This document shows positions 1 to 8,240 of a stretch of DNA of 64,000 bases, piece by piece. The stretch is from NCBI RefSeq assembly GCF_039729195.1, contig NZ_CP155796.1:2418001-2482000 (forward strand). The letters run 5' to 3'. The position numbers and the translations under genes were made by a program. Each line of letters begins with the position of its first letter. Within the stretch, counting starts at the first letter, position 1. The DNA is from Mycobacterium sp. DL. GTDB lineage: Bacteria > Actinomycetota > Actinomycetes > Mycobacteriales > Mycobacteriaceae. The notes below the pieces were generated by a model. It saw only the letters and a program-made list of their open reading frames with translations. It made no database searches and was not told the DNA's origin.

Positions 1-546
1 GTGCCGTCCCGACTGGCGTTCGCGACGTCGTCGCTGACCGACAGCCGGGTGATCCTCGACCAGCAGGGCGCCGAGAAGCTGATCGGTATGGGCGACGGGC
101 TGTTCCTCCCGATGGGAGCCAACAAGCCGGTCCGGTTCCAGGGCGCCTACATCAGCGACGAGGAGATCTACGCCGTCGTCGCCGCGTGCAAGGACCAGGC
201 CGAACCCGAGTACACCGAAGGCGTCACCACCGCCAAGGCCGCCGGCGAGCGCACCGACGTCGACCCCGACATCGGTGACGACATGGATGTGTTCCTGCAG
301 GCGGTCGAGCTGGTGGTGTCGTCGCAGTTCGGGTCCACCTCGATGCTGCAGCGCAAGCTGCGGGTCGGCTTCGCGAAGGCCGGCCGGCTGATGGACCTGA
401 TGGAGACCCGCAGCATCGTCGGCCCGTCAGAGGGGTCCAAGGCACGTGAGGTGCTGGTCAAGCCCGACGAACTCGCGGGAACGCTGGCATTGATCCGCGG
501 CGGCAGCGACGCCGCGGGCGGCGACACCGACGAGCCCGACTTCTAG
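1..546 (+). CDS. ftsK: DNA translocase FtsK, C-terminal part
   Basis: The reading frame is open from the first base of the window, so only the last 181 residues are seen and the true start lies outside. The C-terminal part (about residues 98-152) has the winged-helix gamma domain, including the stretch [19 protein letters not shown], which in FtsK/SpoIIIE proteins reads KOPS/SRS DNA motifs and directs translocation. The upstream residues fit the end of the RecA-like motor domain ([11 protein letters not shown]). The family pumps DNA at the division septum and helps resolve chromosome dimers. The gene is convergent with argA. Identification is firm; only completeness is limited. Confidence 0.93.
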   Translation: MPSRLAFATSSLTDSRVILDQQGAEKLIGMGDGLFLPMGANKPVRFQGAYISDEEIYAVVAACKDQAEPEYTEGVTTAKAAGERTDVDPDIGDDMDVFLQAVELVVSSQFGSTSMLQRKLRVGFAKAGRLMDLMETRSIVGPSEGSKAREVLVKPDELAGTLALIRGGSDAAGGDTDEPDF

Positions 547-593
547 CCCACCCGGGCCTGCGAGTCACCGCACCGACTCACCGGCTCATCAAT

Positions 594-656
594 CGCCGAG
601 GCTGTATTCCGCGCGGAAAAATACGACAAAAGACCGCGTGGATTACAGTCTCGGCG
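594..656. terminator. Nested inverted repeat between convergent ftsK and argA
   Basis: Two 13-base arms (594-606, CGCCGAGGCTGTA, and 644-656, TACAGTCTCGGCG) are complementary except for one G-T pair. The loop contains a perfect 12-base palindrome TTCCGCGCGGAA (607-618) followed by an A-run. The element lies in the short gap between two convergent genes. It may act as a bidirectional terminator, but there is no classical U-tract after the outer stem, so this role is inferred. Confidence 0.4.
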
Positions 657-663
657 GGGTCAG

Positions 664-1185
664 TCAGAGGGTCAGCAGCATCCGGGTGTTGCCCAGGATG
701 TTCGGCTTGACGTAGGACAGGTCGAGGAACTCCGCCACGCCGGTGTCGTAGGAGCGGCGCATCTCGTCGTACACCTCCGCGGTGACCGGGGTGCCGTCGA
801 TCTCCTCGAAGCCGTGGCTTCCGAAGAACTCGACCTCGAAGGTGAGGACGAAGATGCGCTGCAGGTGCAGTTCGGTGGCGACGGCGAGCAACCGGTCGAC
901 GATCGCGTGGCCCACGCCGCGGCCGCGCACCTTGGGGTGTACCGCGACAGTGCGCACCTCGCCGAGATCGGACCACAGGACGTGAAGGGCTCCGCATCCG
1001 ATCAGCTCGCCGTCGAGTTCGGCGACCCAGAACTCCTGCACCGATTCGTAGAGCGTCACCAGATTCTTCTCGAGCAGGATCTTCCCGGAGTAGATGTCGA
1101 CGAGCGACTTGATCGCCGGCACATCGGACGTCCTGGCGCGCCGTAGCACGAGCCGACCGGCGGGCTCATCCGGAACTGGGCTCAC
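664..1185 (-). CDS. argA: Amino-acid N-acetyltransferase (GNAT, ArgA type)
   Basis: A 173-aa single-domain GNAT protein. The acetyl-CoA loop is visible in EVRTVAVHPKVRGRGVGHAI, followed by the mycobacterial ArgA signature FVLTFEVEFFGSHGF. It ends in the conserved tail SYVKPNILGNTRMLL. The M. tuberculosis homologue Rv2747 is a stand-alone N-acetylglutamate synthase (glutamine-preferring) that starts arginine biosynthesis. I chose the GTG at 1185 because the family begins just before the VLRRARTSDVPAIK block. The longer frame up to 1419 would run antisense through the start of pgsA. Confidence 0.9.
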   Translation of the reverse strand: MSPVPDEPAGRLVLRRARTSDVPAIKSLVDIYSGKILLEKNLVTLYESVQEFWVAELDGELIGCGALHVLWSDLGEVRTVAVHPKVRGRGVGHAIVDRLLAVATELHLQRIFVLTFEVEFFGSHGFEEIDGTPVTAEVYDEMRRSYDTGVAEFLDLSYVKPNILGNTRMLLTL

Positions 1186-1221
1186 ACACCGAAGAGTATC
1201 GGCACTGGCAACCAGTATTCT

Positions 1222-1824
1222 GTGGCGGTGCCGGGACAACCACATACCGATCCCGTGGTCCCGCGCGCTCGGGTGGCCAATCTCGCCAACGCCCTCACCG
1301 GTGTGCGACTCATCCTGGTGCCGGTTTTCCTCGTCGCGCTGTTCGTGGGCGACGGGCATGAAACATATTGGCGGGTAGTCGCATTCATCATCTTCACGGT
1401 GGCTGTCATCACCGACCACTTCGACGGGGCACTGGCCCGCAGCTACGGCATGGTGACCGAGTTCGGCACGCTGGCCGACCCGATCGCCGACAAGGCTCTG
1501 ATCGGCGCCGCGCTCGTCGGACTGTCACTGCTCGGCGATCTGCCGTGGTGGGTGACTGCGGTGATCCTTGTCCGTGAGGTCAGCGTGACGGGGCTGCGAC
1601 TGGCGGTGATGCGACGCGGCATCATCCCTGCGAGTCGCGGCGGCAAGCTCAAGACACTGGTTCAGGCGGTTGCGATCGGGCTCTTCATCCTGCCCCTGTC
1701 GGGCGGCTGGCTGACCGGGGCCTGGGTGATCATGATCACCGCGGTGGTGCTGACGGTGATCACCGGCGTCGACTACTTCGTCTCGGCGGTGAGGGACTCG
1801 CGTGGACGACCCGCTGGTCAATGA
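1222..1824 (+). CDS. pgsA: CDP-diacylglycerol-glycerol-3-phosphate 3-phosphatidyltransferase
   Basis: A 200-aa integral membrane enzyme of the CDP-alcohol phosphotransferase family. It carries the full catalytic signature DG(x)2AR(x)8G(x)3D(x)3D, with D68, G69, R73, G82, D86 and D90. Hydrophobic stretches at about 30-45, 55-65, 95-115, 145-160 and 165-190 fit the usual multi-span topology. The family makes phosphatidylglycerophosphate, the precursor of phosphatidylglycerol and cardiolipin. The start is a GTG at 1222; the divergent argA begins 36 bases away. The next gene overlaps its 3' end, so the two are probably co-transcribed. It matches Rv2746c (pgsA3) by position. Confidence 0.93.
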   Translation: MAVPGQPHTDPVVPRARVANLANALTGVRLILVPVFLVALFVGDGHETYWRVVAFIIFTVAVITDHFDGALARSYGMVTEFGTLADPIADKALIGAALVGLSLLGDLPWWVTAVILVREVSVTGLRLAVMRRGIIPASRGGKLKTLVQAVAIGLFILPLSGGWLTGAWVIMITAVVLTVITGVDYFVSAVRDSRGRPAGQ

Positions 1825-2290
1825 CGATGCTCGCGCGCTGGTCGCCGACCTGACCGTGCGTCGGGAGACCGTCGCCACCGCGGAATCGCTGACCGCCGGT
1901 CTGCTCGCGGCCACGCTTGCCGGAGTGCCCGGCGCGAGCGTCGTGCTGCGGGGCGGTCTGGTGACCTACACCGTCGACGCCAAGGTCGAGTTGGCGGGTG
2001 TGGCACCGGAACTGCTCGACGACGTCGGTCCGGTGGCCGAGCCCACGGCACGCGCGCTGGCCGTCGGCGCCATGCACCGGTGCGGTACGACATGGGGCGT
2101 CGGGCTGACCGGCGTGGCGGGCCCCGAGCCCCACGGCGGGCACCCGGTCGGCACGGTGTTCTTGGGGTTGGCCGGTCCGGTGGCCACCGATGTGGTCGAG
2201 CTGACGCTCCACGGGTCCCGCTGGGACATCCGGCTGGCGGCGGTGCAGGCGGCGATCAGCGAGTTGCGCCTGTTCATCGCCCGATCCTGA
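1802..2290 (+). CDS. CinA C-terminal-domain protein (nicotinamide-nucleotide amidohydrolase family)
   Basis: A 162-aa protein consisting only of the CinA C-terminal (PncC-like) domain. The hallmark TAESLTAGLLAATLAGVPGAS opens the protein, followed by GGLVTYTVDAKVELAGV and GLTGVAGPEPHGGHPVGTVF, as in NMN deamidases. The family hydrolyses NMN to NaMN in pyridine-nucleotide recycling. The N-terminal MoCF-like half of full-length CinA is absent, which is normal for stand-alone PncC proteins. The GTG start overlaps the end of pgsA by 23 bases, suggesting translational coupling. Substrate is inferred from the family. Confidence 0.85.
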   Translation: MDDPLVNDDARALVADLTVRRETVATAESLTAGLLAATLAGVPGASVVLRGGLVTYTVDAKVELAGVAPELLDDVGPVAEPTARALAVGAMHRCGTTWGVGLTGVAGPEPHGGHPVGTVFLGLAGPVATDVVELTLHGSRWDIRLAAVQAAISELRLFIARS

Positions 2291-2329
2291 ACCGATGTCG
2301 GATGCTCCGGCGATCATGGGCCCGGATCG

Positions 2330-2357
2330 GGAACCATCTCGGCGACATCGAGCGTTG
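2330..2357 (+). promoter_or_regulatory. SigE/SigH-type promoter of clgR
   Basis: GGAAC (2330-2334), an 18-base spacer and CGTTG (2353-2357) match the extracytoplasmic-stress sigma consensus GGAAC-N17-18-CGTT. The element lies 32 bases upstream of the clgR start. In M. tuberculosis the clgR-psp operon is SigE-dependent, which agrees. The match is seen; use by SigE is inferred. Confidence 0.7.
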
Positions 2358-2389
2358 GGCTAGAGAGCCAAGCGATTGAGGAGAACGCG

Positions 2390-2731
2390 ATGACGGCATT
2401 GCTGCGCGAGGTGATCGGCGACGTGCTGCGTCGTTCCCGCGTCGAGCAGGGACGCACCCTGCGCGAGGTATCGGATTCGGCGCGCGTCAGCCTCGGGTAC
2501 CTGTCCGAGGTGGAACGCGGCCGCAAGGAAGCCTCGAGCGAGTTGCTCAGCGCGATCTGCGGAGCCCTCGACGTGCCGCTGTCGCGGGTGCTGTCGGAGG
2601 CCGGGGACGATCTGGCGATCGACGAAGCGCGTGTTGCGATCACACCGGTCGTCGAGCCTGCCGGCACCGCCGGCATCGACGCCTCCACCAAGGTGGTCAT
2701 TCCGCAGGTCGTGTCCATGGCGGTGGCCTGA
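2390..2731 (+). CDS. clgR: Transcriptional regulator ClgR (Clp gene regulator)
   Basis: A 113-aa Cro/C1-type helix-turn-helix protein. The DNA-binding domain spans about residues 8-65 ([20 protein letters not shown] and [20 protein letters not shown]). ClgR activates clpP1P2, clpC1 and the psp operon under envelope stress. The start has a strong Shine-Dalgarno (GAGGAGA) at about 7 bases. The tail ends in the hydrophobic residues VVSMAVA, resembling the C-terminal Clp degron that makes ClgR unstable in related actinobacteria. It sits directly before pspA and behind a SigE-type promoter, the expected autoregulated stress operon. Confidence 0.93.
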   Translation: MTALLREVIGDVLRRSRVEQGRTLREVSDSARVSLGYLSEVERGRKEASSELLSAICGALDVPLSRVLSEAGDDLAIDEARVAITPVVEPAGTAGIDASTKVVIPQVVSMAVA

Positions 2732-2862
2732 CCCCGACGGGCCTGTGCAAAAGACCCGCAGGGGTGTGGTGATCTGCGGGGAACCGATAAGTTGGGTCCA
2801 AGGCACTTCCAGGTACAGCTGACACTGTTCGAACACACAGACACGTAAGGCGGAGCGAACCG

Positions 2863-3690
2863 ATGGCCAATCCGTTCAGCAAGGCATGGCGCTACCTCAT
2901 GGCGCTGTTCAGCTCGAAGGTCGATGAGTACGCCGACCCCAAGGTGCAGATTCAGCAGGCGATCGAGGAAGCCCAGCGCCAACACCAGGGACTGACCCAG
3001 CAGGCTGCACAGGTGATCGGCAACCAGCGGCAGCTGGAGATGCGGCTCAACCGGCAGCTGGCCGATATCGAGAAGCTCCAGGTCAATGTGCGCCAGGCTC
3101 TCACCCTGGCCGACCAGGCGACCGCGGCCGGCGATGCCGCCAAGGCCACTGAGTACACCAACGCCGCGGAGGCCTTCGCCGCACAGTTGGTGACCTCCGA
3201 GCAGAGCGTCGAGGACCTCAAGGGTCTGCATGATCAGGCCTTGCAGGCCGCCGGGCAGGCCAAGAAGGCGGTCGAGCAGAACGCCATGATGCTGCAGCAG
3301 AAGATCGCCGAGCGCACCAAGCTGCTCAGCCAGCTCGAGCAGGCGAAGATGCAGGAGCAGGTCAGCTCGTCACTTCGGTCGATGAGCGAGCTGGCCGCAC
3401 CGGGCAATACGCCCAGTCTCGACGAGGTGCGCGACAAGATCGAGCGCCGCTACGCCAACGCGATCGGCTCCGCCGAGCTGGCGCAGAACTCGGTGCAGGG
3501 CCGGATGATGGAAGTGCAGCATTCCAGCGTTCAGATGGCCGGGCATTCACGGCTCGAGCAGATCCGCGCCTCGATGCGTGGCGAGCAGTTGCCCGCGGGT
3601 GGCCAGGCCACGCCGGCCACCCCCGCCCAGGCGCCGGCAACCCCGGCGGCCAACCCGAATCCGACACCGGAAAACCCGCTGTCGCAGTAG
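2863..3690 (+). CDS. pspA: Phage-shock protein A homologue (35-kDa antigen family)
   Basis: A 275-aa PspA/IM30 protein. The N-terminal segment [20 protein letters not shown] is the amphipathic membrane-binding helix. It is followed by an almost continuous coiled coil to about residue 235, rich in Q, A, E and K. The last 35 residues are a low-complexity Pro/Ala/Thr tail. The family forms oligomeric scaffolds on the inner membrane that preserve integrity under envelope stress. In mycobacteria PspA binds and restrains ClgR. The gene follows clgR by 131 bases and precedes pspM by 27 bases. Equivalent to Rv2744c. Confidence 0.93.
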   Translation: MANPFSKAWRYLMALFSSKVDEYADPKVQIQQAIEEAQRQHQGLTQQAAQVIGNQRQLEMRLNRQLADIEKLQVNVRQALTLADQATAAGDAAKATEYTNAAEAFAAQLVTSEQSVEDLKGLHDQALQAAGQAKKAVEQNAMMLQQKIAERTKLLSQLEQAKMQEQVSSSLRSMSELAAPGNTPSLDEVRDKIERRYANAIGSAELAQNSVQGRMMEVQHSSVQMAGHSRLEQIRASMRGEQLPAGGQATPATPAQAPATPAANPNPTPENPLSQ

Positions 3691-3717
3691 TTTCGACGAG
3701 GACGCTGAGTTGTTTCG

Positions 3718-4536
3718 ATGAGCACACACACCGGCAGACCGCAGGCTTGGCGCTCCCTGGCGCAACGCGGGGTCGACACCGCCGCGGACTGGTCGGGCGT
3801 GCTGGCCGACAAGCTCAACGCGGCCGCCGACCCTCGGGCGAAGCTGTTGCGCAAGCGGCGGTGGGCACTTCGGCTCGGCGTCTTCCTCACCGTCTCGGCG
3901 CTGTTCTGGGTGGGCGTGACGGCCGTGCTGGCGTCCTGGAGCACCCCGGTCTGGGCGTTGTTCATCCCGGCACCGATCGCCGTCGGCGCCGCGTTCCTCG
4001 CGACACTGGCGTTCCTGCGTTACCGCTGGCTGCGTGGCGAACCGCTGCCGCCGGAGCGGAACCGGGCGGCCCGGCGGTTGCCGCCGTCGGGGTCGGCGGC
4101 CCGTGCGCCGATGTCGGCTCTGGCGACCTCAGAACGGGGACTGAGTTCGCTGCTGGGCGTCATGGAGCGGGGCCGGATGCTGCCCGCCGACGAACTGCAC
4201 GAGTTGAGGACTGCCGCGGACATGACGGTGGCGACCATGTCGGCCACCGCCACCGAGGTGGTGTCGATGGAGCGAGCCATCAACTCGGCGCCGCAGTCGC
4301 GGGCCCACCTCGCGCCGACGATCGCCGCTTTCAGGTCCCAACTCGACCGCGGTGCCCATCAATACAACGAGATGGTCACCGCCGCAGCGCAATTGGTGTC
4401 GGCGGCTAACTCGGGCTCGATGTCGAGTTCGCCGATGTCACAACGGCGCTACCGCGACGAGCTGGTCCTGGCCACCGACCGGCTGACCGGTTGGGCGCAG
4501 GCCTTCGACGAACTCGGCCGACTGCGCGGTGCGTAG
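3718..4536 (+). CDS. Psp-system membrane partner PspM-like protein
   Basis: A 272-aa protein with a basic N-terminal region and two adjacent transmembrane helices at about residues 50-72 and 76-99 (FLTVSALFWVGVTAVLASW; LFIPAPIAVGAAFLATLAF). A long soluble C-terminal part rich in Ala, Ser and Arg, with helical and possibly coiled stretches, follows. By position and topology it is the homologue of Rv2743c (PspM), which tethers PspA to the membrane and helps disable ClgR. No PspN-like gene (Rv2742c) follows here; the next gene is on the opposite strand only 16 bases away. The fold class is unnamed, so function rests on synteny. Confidence 0.8.
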   Translation: MSTHTGRPQAWRSLAQRGVDTAADWSGVLADKLNAAADPRAKLLRKRRWALRLGVFLTVSALFWVGVTAVLASWSTPVWALFIPAPIAVGAAFLATLAFLRYRWLRGEPLPPERNRAARRLPPSGSAARAPMSALATSERGLSSLLGVMERGRMLPADELHELRTAADMTVATMSATATEVVSMERAINSAPQSRAHLAPTIAAFRSQLDRGAHQYNEMVTAAAQLVSAANSGSMSSSPMSQRRYRDELVLATDRLTGWAQAFDELGRLRGA

Positions 4537-4552
4537 CCTGCGCTCGGGTTCA

Positions 4553-4993
4553 TCAGAAGGTCGGGCGTAGCGACGGGAACACCGACGCGGCGACGGCCCG
4601 CAGCGGAGCTTTCACGAGGGTGTCGAAGAAGTCGAAGTAATCGCGCCACAGCGTGACCTTGCCGTCGTGCACCTCGAACGTGCCACAGACCCAGAACTGG
4701 AGCCGTAGCGGCCCGATGATGATCGCGTCGGTGCGCTCGGTCAGCACCGTCGTGCCGTCTTCGGCGATGCGGTGGAACTTCACGGCGAACCCGACCTTGC
4801 CCTCGCCGCGTCGCAACACCTTCATGATCCGGGCGCGACCGCGAATGGACGGCAGGCCGACGTTCTGCCAGATCAACTCGGGCGCCGCGAGCGACTCGAC
4901 GGTGTCGAAGTCTTCGTCGGCCAGAGCGAACAGGAACGCCTGCACCGTACGGGAGTTGGTCGCTGTCGTGGTGAGCAGTGCCTCGTCGGTCAT
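4553..4993 (-). CDS. ephG: Limonene-1,2-epoxide hydrolase-family protein (EphG-like)
   Basis: A 146-aa SnoaL/LEH-fold protein. The conserved elements are an N-terminal helix pair (VQAFLFALADEDFDTVESL), the strand with the catalytic-type Arg and Asp (LTERTDAIIIGPLRLQFWVCGTFEVHDGKVTLWRDYFD read in two parts), and the motif WRDYFD. In the family an Asp-Arg-Asp triad activates water on epoxides. The M. tuberculosis homologue Rv2740 hydrolyses cholesterol and fatty-acid epoxides in vitro. The gene stands alone, convergent with pspM and divergent from the glycosyltransferase gene. The natural substrate is not known. Confidence 0.85.
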   Translation of the reverse strand: MTDEALLTTTATNSRTVQAFLFALADEDFDTVESLAAPELIWQNVGLPSIRGRARIMKVLRRGEGKVGFAVKFHRIAEDGTTVLTERTDAIIIGPLRLQFWVCGTFEVHDGKVTLWRDYFDFFDTLVKAPLRAVAASVFPSLRPTF

Positions 4994-5034
4994 CGCCTGA
5001 GCCTAACGGCGGATGCTGTGGCAGGGTAGCCCGC

Positions 5035-6207
5035 ATGCGTGTCGCCGTGGTCGCAGGACCCGATCCCGGACACGCCTTCCCGGCGATCGCGTTGTGCCTG
5101 CGCTTCCTTGCCGCCGGCGACGAGCCGACGCTGTTGACCGGCAGGAAATGGCTGGATGTGGCGCGTGGTGAGGGCATCGACGCCGTCGAACTCGACGGGC
5201 TCGATCCGACGGCCGAGGACGACGATGCAGATTCCGGTGCCAAGATCCACCGGCGGGCCGCGCGGATGGCGGTGCTGAACACTGAGCGGATCGGGGACCT
5301 GGGGCTCGATCTGGTGATCTCGGATTCGATCACCACCTGCGGCGGACTGGCTGCCGACCTTTTGGGCCTGCCGTGGATCGAGCTGAACACCCATCCGCTC
5401 TACCGGCCGTCGAAGGGCCTTCCGCCGCTGGGCAGTGGGCTGGCGCCCGGCACCGGTCTGCGCGGCCGGCTGCGGGACTCCGTCTTGCGGGCTCTCAGTG
5501 CGCGTTCCTGGCGTGCCGGTCTGCGCCAGCGGTCCGAGGCGCGTGTCGGGATCGGCCTTCCCGCCGTCGATCCGGGCCCGCTGCGTCGCCTCATCGCGAC
5601 GCTGCCCGCCCTGGAGGTGTCCCGACCTGACTGGCCCGCCGAGGCCGTCGTGGTGGGCCCGCTGCATTTCGAGCCGACGACAGCGGTGTGGCAGCTGCCG
5701 CCCGGGGACGGTCCCGTCGTGGTGGTGGCGCCGTCGACCGCCAACACCGGGGCCAGTGGGCTCACCGAACTCGCACTGGAGACGCTCGTGCCCGGCGACG
5801 TGCTGCCGAAGGGCGCGCGCGTGGTGGTGTCGCGGCTGGAAGGACCGGAAGGGCAGATCCCGCCATGGGCGGTGGTCGGGCTCGGACGGCAGGACGAACT
5901 GCTGTCCCGCGCGGATCTGCTGATCTGCGGTGGCGGCCACGGAACCGTCGCAAAATCACTGCTCGCCGGCGTGCCGATGGTCATCGTCCCCGGCGGCGGC
6001 GATCAATGGGAGATCGCCAATCGTGTTGTGCGGCAGGGGAGTGCGCAGCTCATCAGGCCGCTCACCCCCGACGCGCTCGCGGCGGCCACCCGGGAAGTGC
6101 TGGGCACACCACGCTATCGGGAGGCCGCGAGGCGGGCCGGTGCCGGTGCCGCGGAGGTCGCCGATCCGGTACGGGTGTGCCACGACGCACTCGACCCGTC
6201 GGCGTAA
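5035..6207 (+). CDS. Glycosyltransferase, UGT/GT1-like
   Basis: A 390-aa GT-B-type glycosyltransferase. The N-terminal domain begins MRVAVVAGPDPGHAFPAIAL, the usual acceptor-side loop. The C-terminal domain has the nucleotide-sugar loop LLICGGGHGTVAKSLLAGVP followed by MVIVPGGGDQWEIANRV, typical of the MGT/UGT family. The likely homologue is Rv2739c. The ATG at 5035 is preferred over an in-frame ATG at 4978 because the family fold begins at this Met and the earlier codons overlap the divergent ephG start. Acceptor and donor sugar are unknown. It is followed after 9 bases by the DUF3046 gene. Confidence 0.85.
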   Translation: MRVAVVAGPDPGHAFPAIALCLRFLAAGDEPTLLTGRKWLDVARGEGIDAVELDGLDPTAEDDDADSGAKIHRRAARMAVLNTERIGDLGLDLVISDSITTCGGLAADLLGLPWIELNTHPLYRPSKGLPPLGSGLAPGTGLRGRLRDSVLRALSARSWRAGLRQRSEARVGIGLPAVDPGPLRRLIATLPALEVSRPDWPAEAVVVGPLHFEPTTAVWQLPPGDGPVVVVAPSTANTGASGLTELALETLVPGDVLPKGARVVVSRLEGPEGQIPPWAVVGLGRQDELLSRADLLICGGGHGTVAKSLLAGVPMVIVPGGGDQWEIANRVVRQGSAQLIRPLTPDALAAATREVLGTPRYREAARRAGAGAAEVADPVRVCHDALDPSA

Positions 6208-6216
6208 GTTGGGCCT

Positions 6217-6411
6217 GTGCGGCTGACGGAATTCTCTGAGCTCGTGGAGCGCCAGTTCGGTGCGATTCGGGCGTCGTCGATGTTGGTCGACCACGTGCTG
6301 ACAAGCCTGGGTGGTCGCACCGGGGCCCAGGCCATCGAGGACGGGGTGGATCCCCGCGAGGTGTGGCGGGCGCTGTGCGCGGACTTCGAGGTCCCACGCG
6401 ATCAGTGGTGA
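6217..6411 (+). CDS. DUF3046 protein
   Basis: A 64-aa soluble, acidic, helical protein beginning MRLTEFSELVERQFG and ending in EVWRALCADFEVPRDQW, the conserved DUF3046 core. The start is a GTG. In M. tuberculosis its homologue Rv2738c lies directly before recA; here the whole hydrogenase region lies between them. The function of the family is unknown. It is convergent with the last hydrogenase-cluster gene, 5 bases apart. Confidence 0.88.
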   Translation: MRLTEFSELVERQFGAIRASSMLVDHVLTSLGGRTGAQAIEDGVDPREVWRALCADFEVPRDQW

Positions 6412-6416
6412 AAATG

Positions 6417-7166
6417 TCACACACTGCTGTCCAGGCTCGGCAGCGCGACGTTGACCAGTGTCAGAGTCCGTTGGGTCGCCGCTTCGAGGTCGGTGACCTC
6501 TGCGGCGGTCAACGGTCCGCAGATCCAGTCCCAGTGCGCAGCCACCATCTGCCCACGCTTCGGCGCGGGCGCCAACGACGCTCCGTTCCTGCGCCACCGC
6601 ACCTGCTCGGCGGCCGGCGGACCTAGGCCGAGCGCACCGGATTGGAAAGTCAGCGGCCGCGAAATGATCACGGCGTGATCGTCGCGGACCTCGTCAACGA
6701 GACCCCAGCGAATCCTGCAGTCCTGCATGACCTTCAACGGCGTGGTGGGGTCGCGATCCAGAAAACGCGCCCACGGGTACACCACGAAGACGTGAAAGCT
6801 GTGATTGGCCACGGCGTTGTCAGGCGCGACCTCGGCGAGCAGGCCCGTCACCTGGCGACTGAACGCATCCCGGAGTCGGGCCAGCAGCGCCGAGGGATCG
6901 ACGTGATCCAGCAGCTGCCCGCCCACCCAGTAGCTGCGTACGACCTGTTCGTCGAGGGGATCCGGCCGGCCGGCCGCATCGGCGATGGCGCGGAGGTAGG
7001 GCCATGCGCCGTCGAACTCGCGGGCATAGTCGGCCAGCTCCGTTACATCCCGGCCGGGCAGGTTCCCGGTGCCGGGCGGGCCGCAGTACCCGAGTTCGTT
7101 GGGCGGGTAGGCGTACCTGGCAAACAGTGCGTGTCCAGGATGGGCACGGCCGCCCGTCGCCGCCAT
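6417..7166 (-). CDS. DUF6390 family hydrogenase-cluster protein
   Basis: A 249-aa soluble protein with no membrane segments or metal-binding cysteine pairs. Recognisable stretches are LFARYAYPPNELGYCGPP near the start, RSYWVGGQLLDHV in the middle and NHSFHVFVVYPWARFL about halfway. I assign it to DUF6390, a family that travels with HypE in actinobacterial [NiFe]-hydrogenase loci. It is the last gene of the cluster: its start abuts the hypE stop with no gap. A maturation or assembly role is inferred from context only. Confidence 0.75.
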   Translation of the reverse strand: MAATGGRAHPGHALFARYAYPPNELGYCGPPGTGNLPGRDVTELADYAREFDGAWPYLRAIADAAGRPDPLDEQVVRSYWVGGQLLDHVDPSALLARLRDAFSRQVTGLLAEVAPDNAVANHSFHVFVVYPWARFLDRDPTTPLKVMQDCRIRWGLVDEVRDDHAVIISRPLTFQSGALGLGPPAAEQVRWRRNGASLAPAPKRGQMVAAHWDWICGPLTAAEVTDLEAATQRTLTLVNVALPSLDSSV

Positions 7167-8240
7167 TCAGCAGATCCGTGGAAGTTGTTCGCCGATGGGC
7201 AGGTCGACAACCCGGGTGCCGCCGAGTGCGGTACGCGCCACCACCATCCCCGGGTGTTCGGCACCACAATCACCGATGATCGCGGCGCCGCCGCCGTGGG
7301 GGTGGGCGTGCATCGCGGCGAGCACCCGGTCGGCGTCTTCGGGTGCGACGAAGGCGATCAGCTTGCCTTCGTTGGCGACATAGAGCGGATCGAGGCCCAA
7401 CAGTCCGCAGGCGTCGCGAACATCGCCGGGAATGGGAATGGACCGCTCGATCAACGAGATTCCCACACCGGCGGCTTTGGCGATCTCGTTCAGCGTCGCC
7501 CCGACGCCGCCCCTGGTGGGGTCGCGCAAGGTGTGGATGTCGGCGCCGGTGTTGATCATCGCCGCCACCAGACCGTGCAACGGTGCGCTGTCGCTGGCGA
7601 CGGCGGTGCTGAACTCGAGACCCTCGCGGCAGCTCATCACGGCCACCCCGTGCACGCCGATATCGCCGCTGACGATCACCACATCACCGGGGCGAGCCCG
7701 CTCGGGGCGGATGTCGGCGCGCTGGTCGACCAGGCCGATGCCCGCGGTGTTGATGTAGACGCCGTCACCGTGCCCGGAGTCGACCACCTTGGTGTCACCG
7801 GTCACCAACCTCACCCCGGCCGCCAGCGCCGCGGTCCCCACCGCGTGCGCGACCCGCGCGAGTTCGGCCAGTGCCGTGCCCTCCTCGAGGATGAACGCGG
7901 TGGACAGCGCCATCGGCTGAGCTCCGGCCATTGCCAGGTCGTTGACCGTGCCGTTCACCGCCAGATCGCCGATGCTGCCGCCGGGGAAGAACAACGGCTT
8001 GACCACATACGAGTCGGTGGAGAAGGCCAACCTCTCGGAGCCGACCCGCAGTACCGCGGAGTCGCCCATCGCGGCGTCCGCCGCCGAACCGAATGCCGGC
8101 AGGAACAGGTGCTCGATCAGCTCGGCGGACATCGCCCCGCCGCCGCCGTGTCCCATCAGGATGTTGGGCGCATCCCGCAGAGGTGCGGGGCACACCCACG
8201 CTTCGATGTCGATCGCCGTCGGTCCGGAAGTCTCAGGCAT
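7167..8240 (-). CDS. hypE: Hydrogenase maturation factor HypE
   Basis: A 357-aa PurM/AIR-synthase-like protein. The N-terminal ATP-binding glycine stretch [20 protein letters not shown] and the [20 protein letters not shown] block are typical of HypE. The C-terminus ends PRIC; the terminal cysteine is carbamoylated by HypF and dehydrated to a thiocyanate that becomes the CN ligand of the [NiFe] site. It overlaps the end of hypD by 8 bases. Length and ends are normal for an intact protein. Confidence 0.96.
   Translation of the reverse strand: MPETSGPTAIDIEAWVCPAPLRDAPNILMGHGGGGAMSAELIEHLFLPAFGSAADAAMGDSAVLRVGSERLAFSTDSYVVKPLFFPGGSIGDLAVNGTVNDLAMAGAQPMALSTAFILEEGTALAELARVAHAVGTAALAAGVRLVTGDTKVVDSGHGDGVYINTAGIGLVDQRADIRPERARPGDVVIVSGDIGVHGVAVMSCREGLEFSTAVASDSAPLHGLVAAMINTGADIHTLRDPTRGGVGATLNEIAKAAGVGISLIERSIPIPGDVRDACGLLGLDPLYVANEGKLIAFVAPEDADRVLAAMHAHPHGGGAAIIGDCGAEHPGMVVARTALGGTRVVDLPIGEQLPRIC

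Noticed and set aside
1186..1419. N-terminal extension of argA to 251 aa.
   Set aside because: The extra 78 residues overlap the pgsA start region in antisense and do not resemble the family.
2780..2794. GGAAC followed by GTTG upstream of pspA as a second SigE promoter.
   Set aside because: The spacing is only about 6 bases, too short for a -35/-10 pair.
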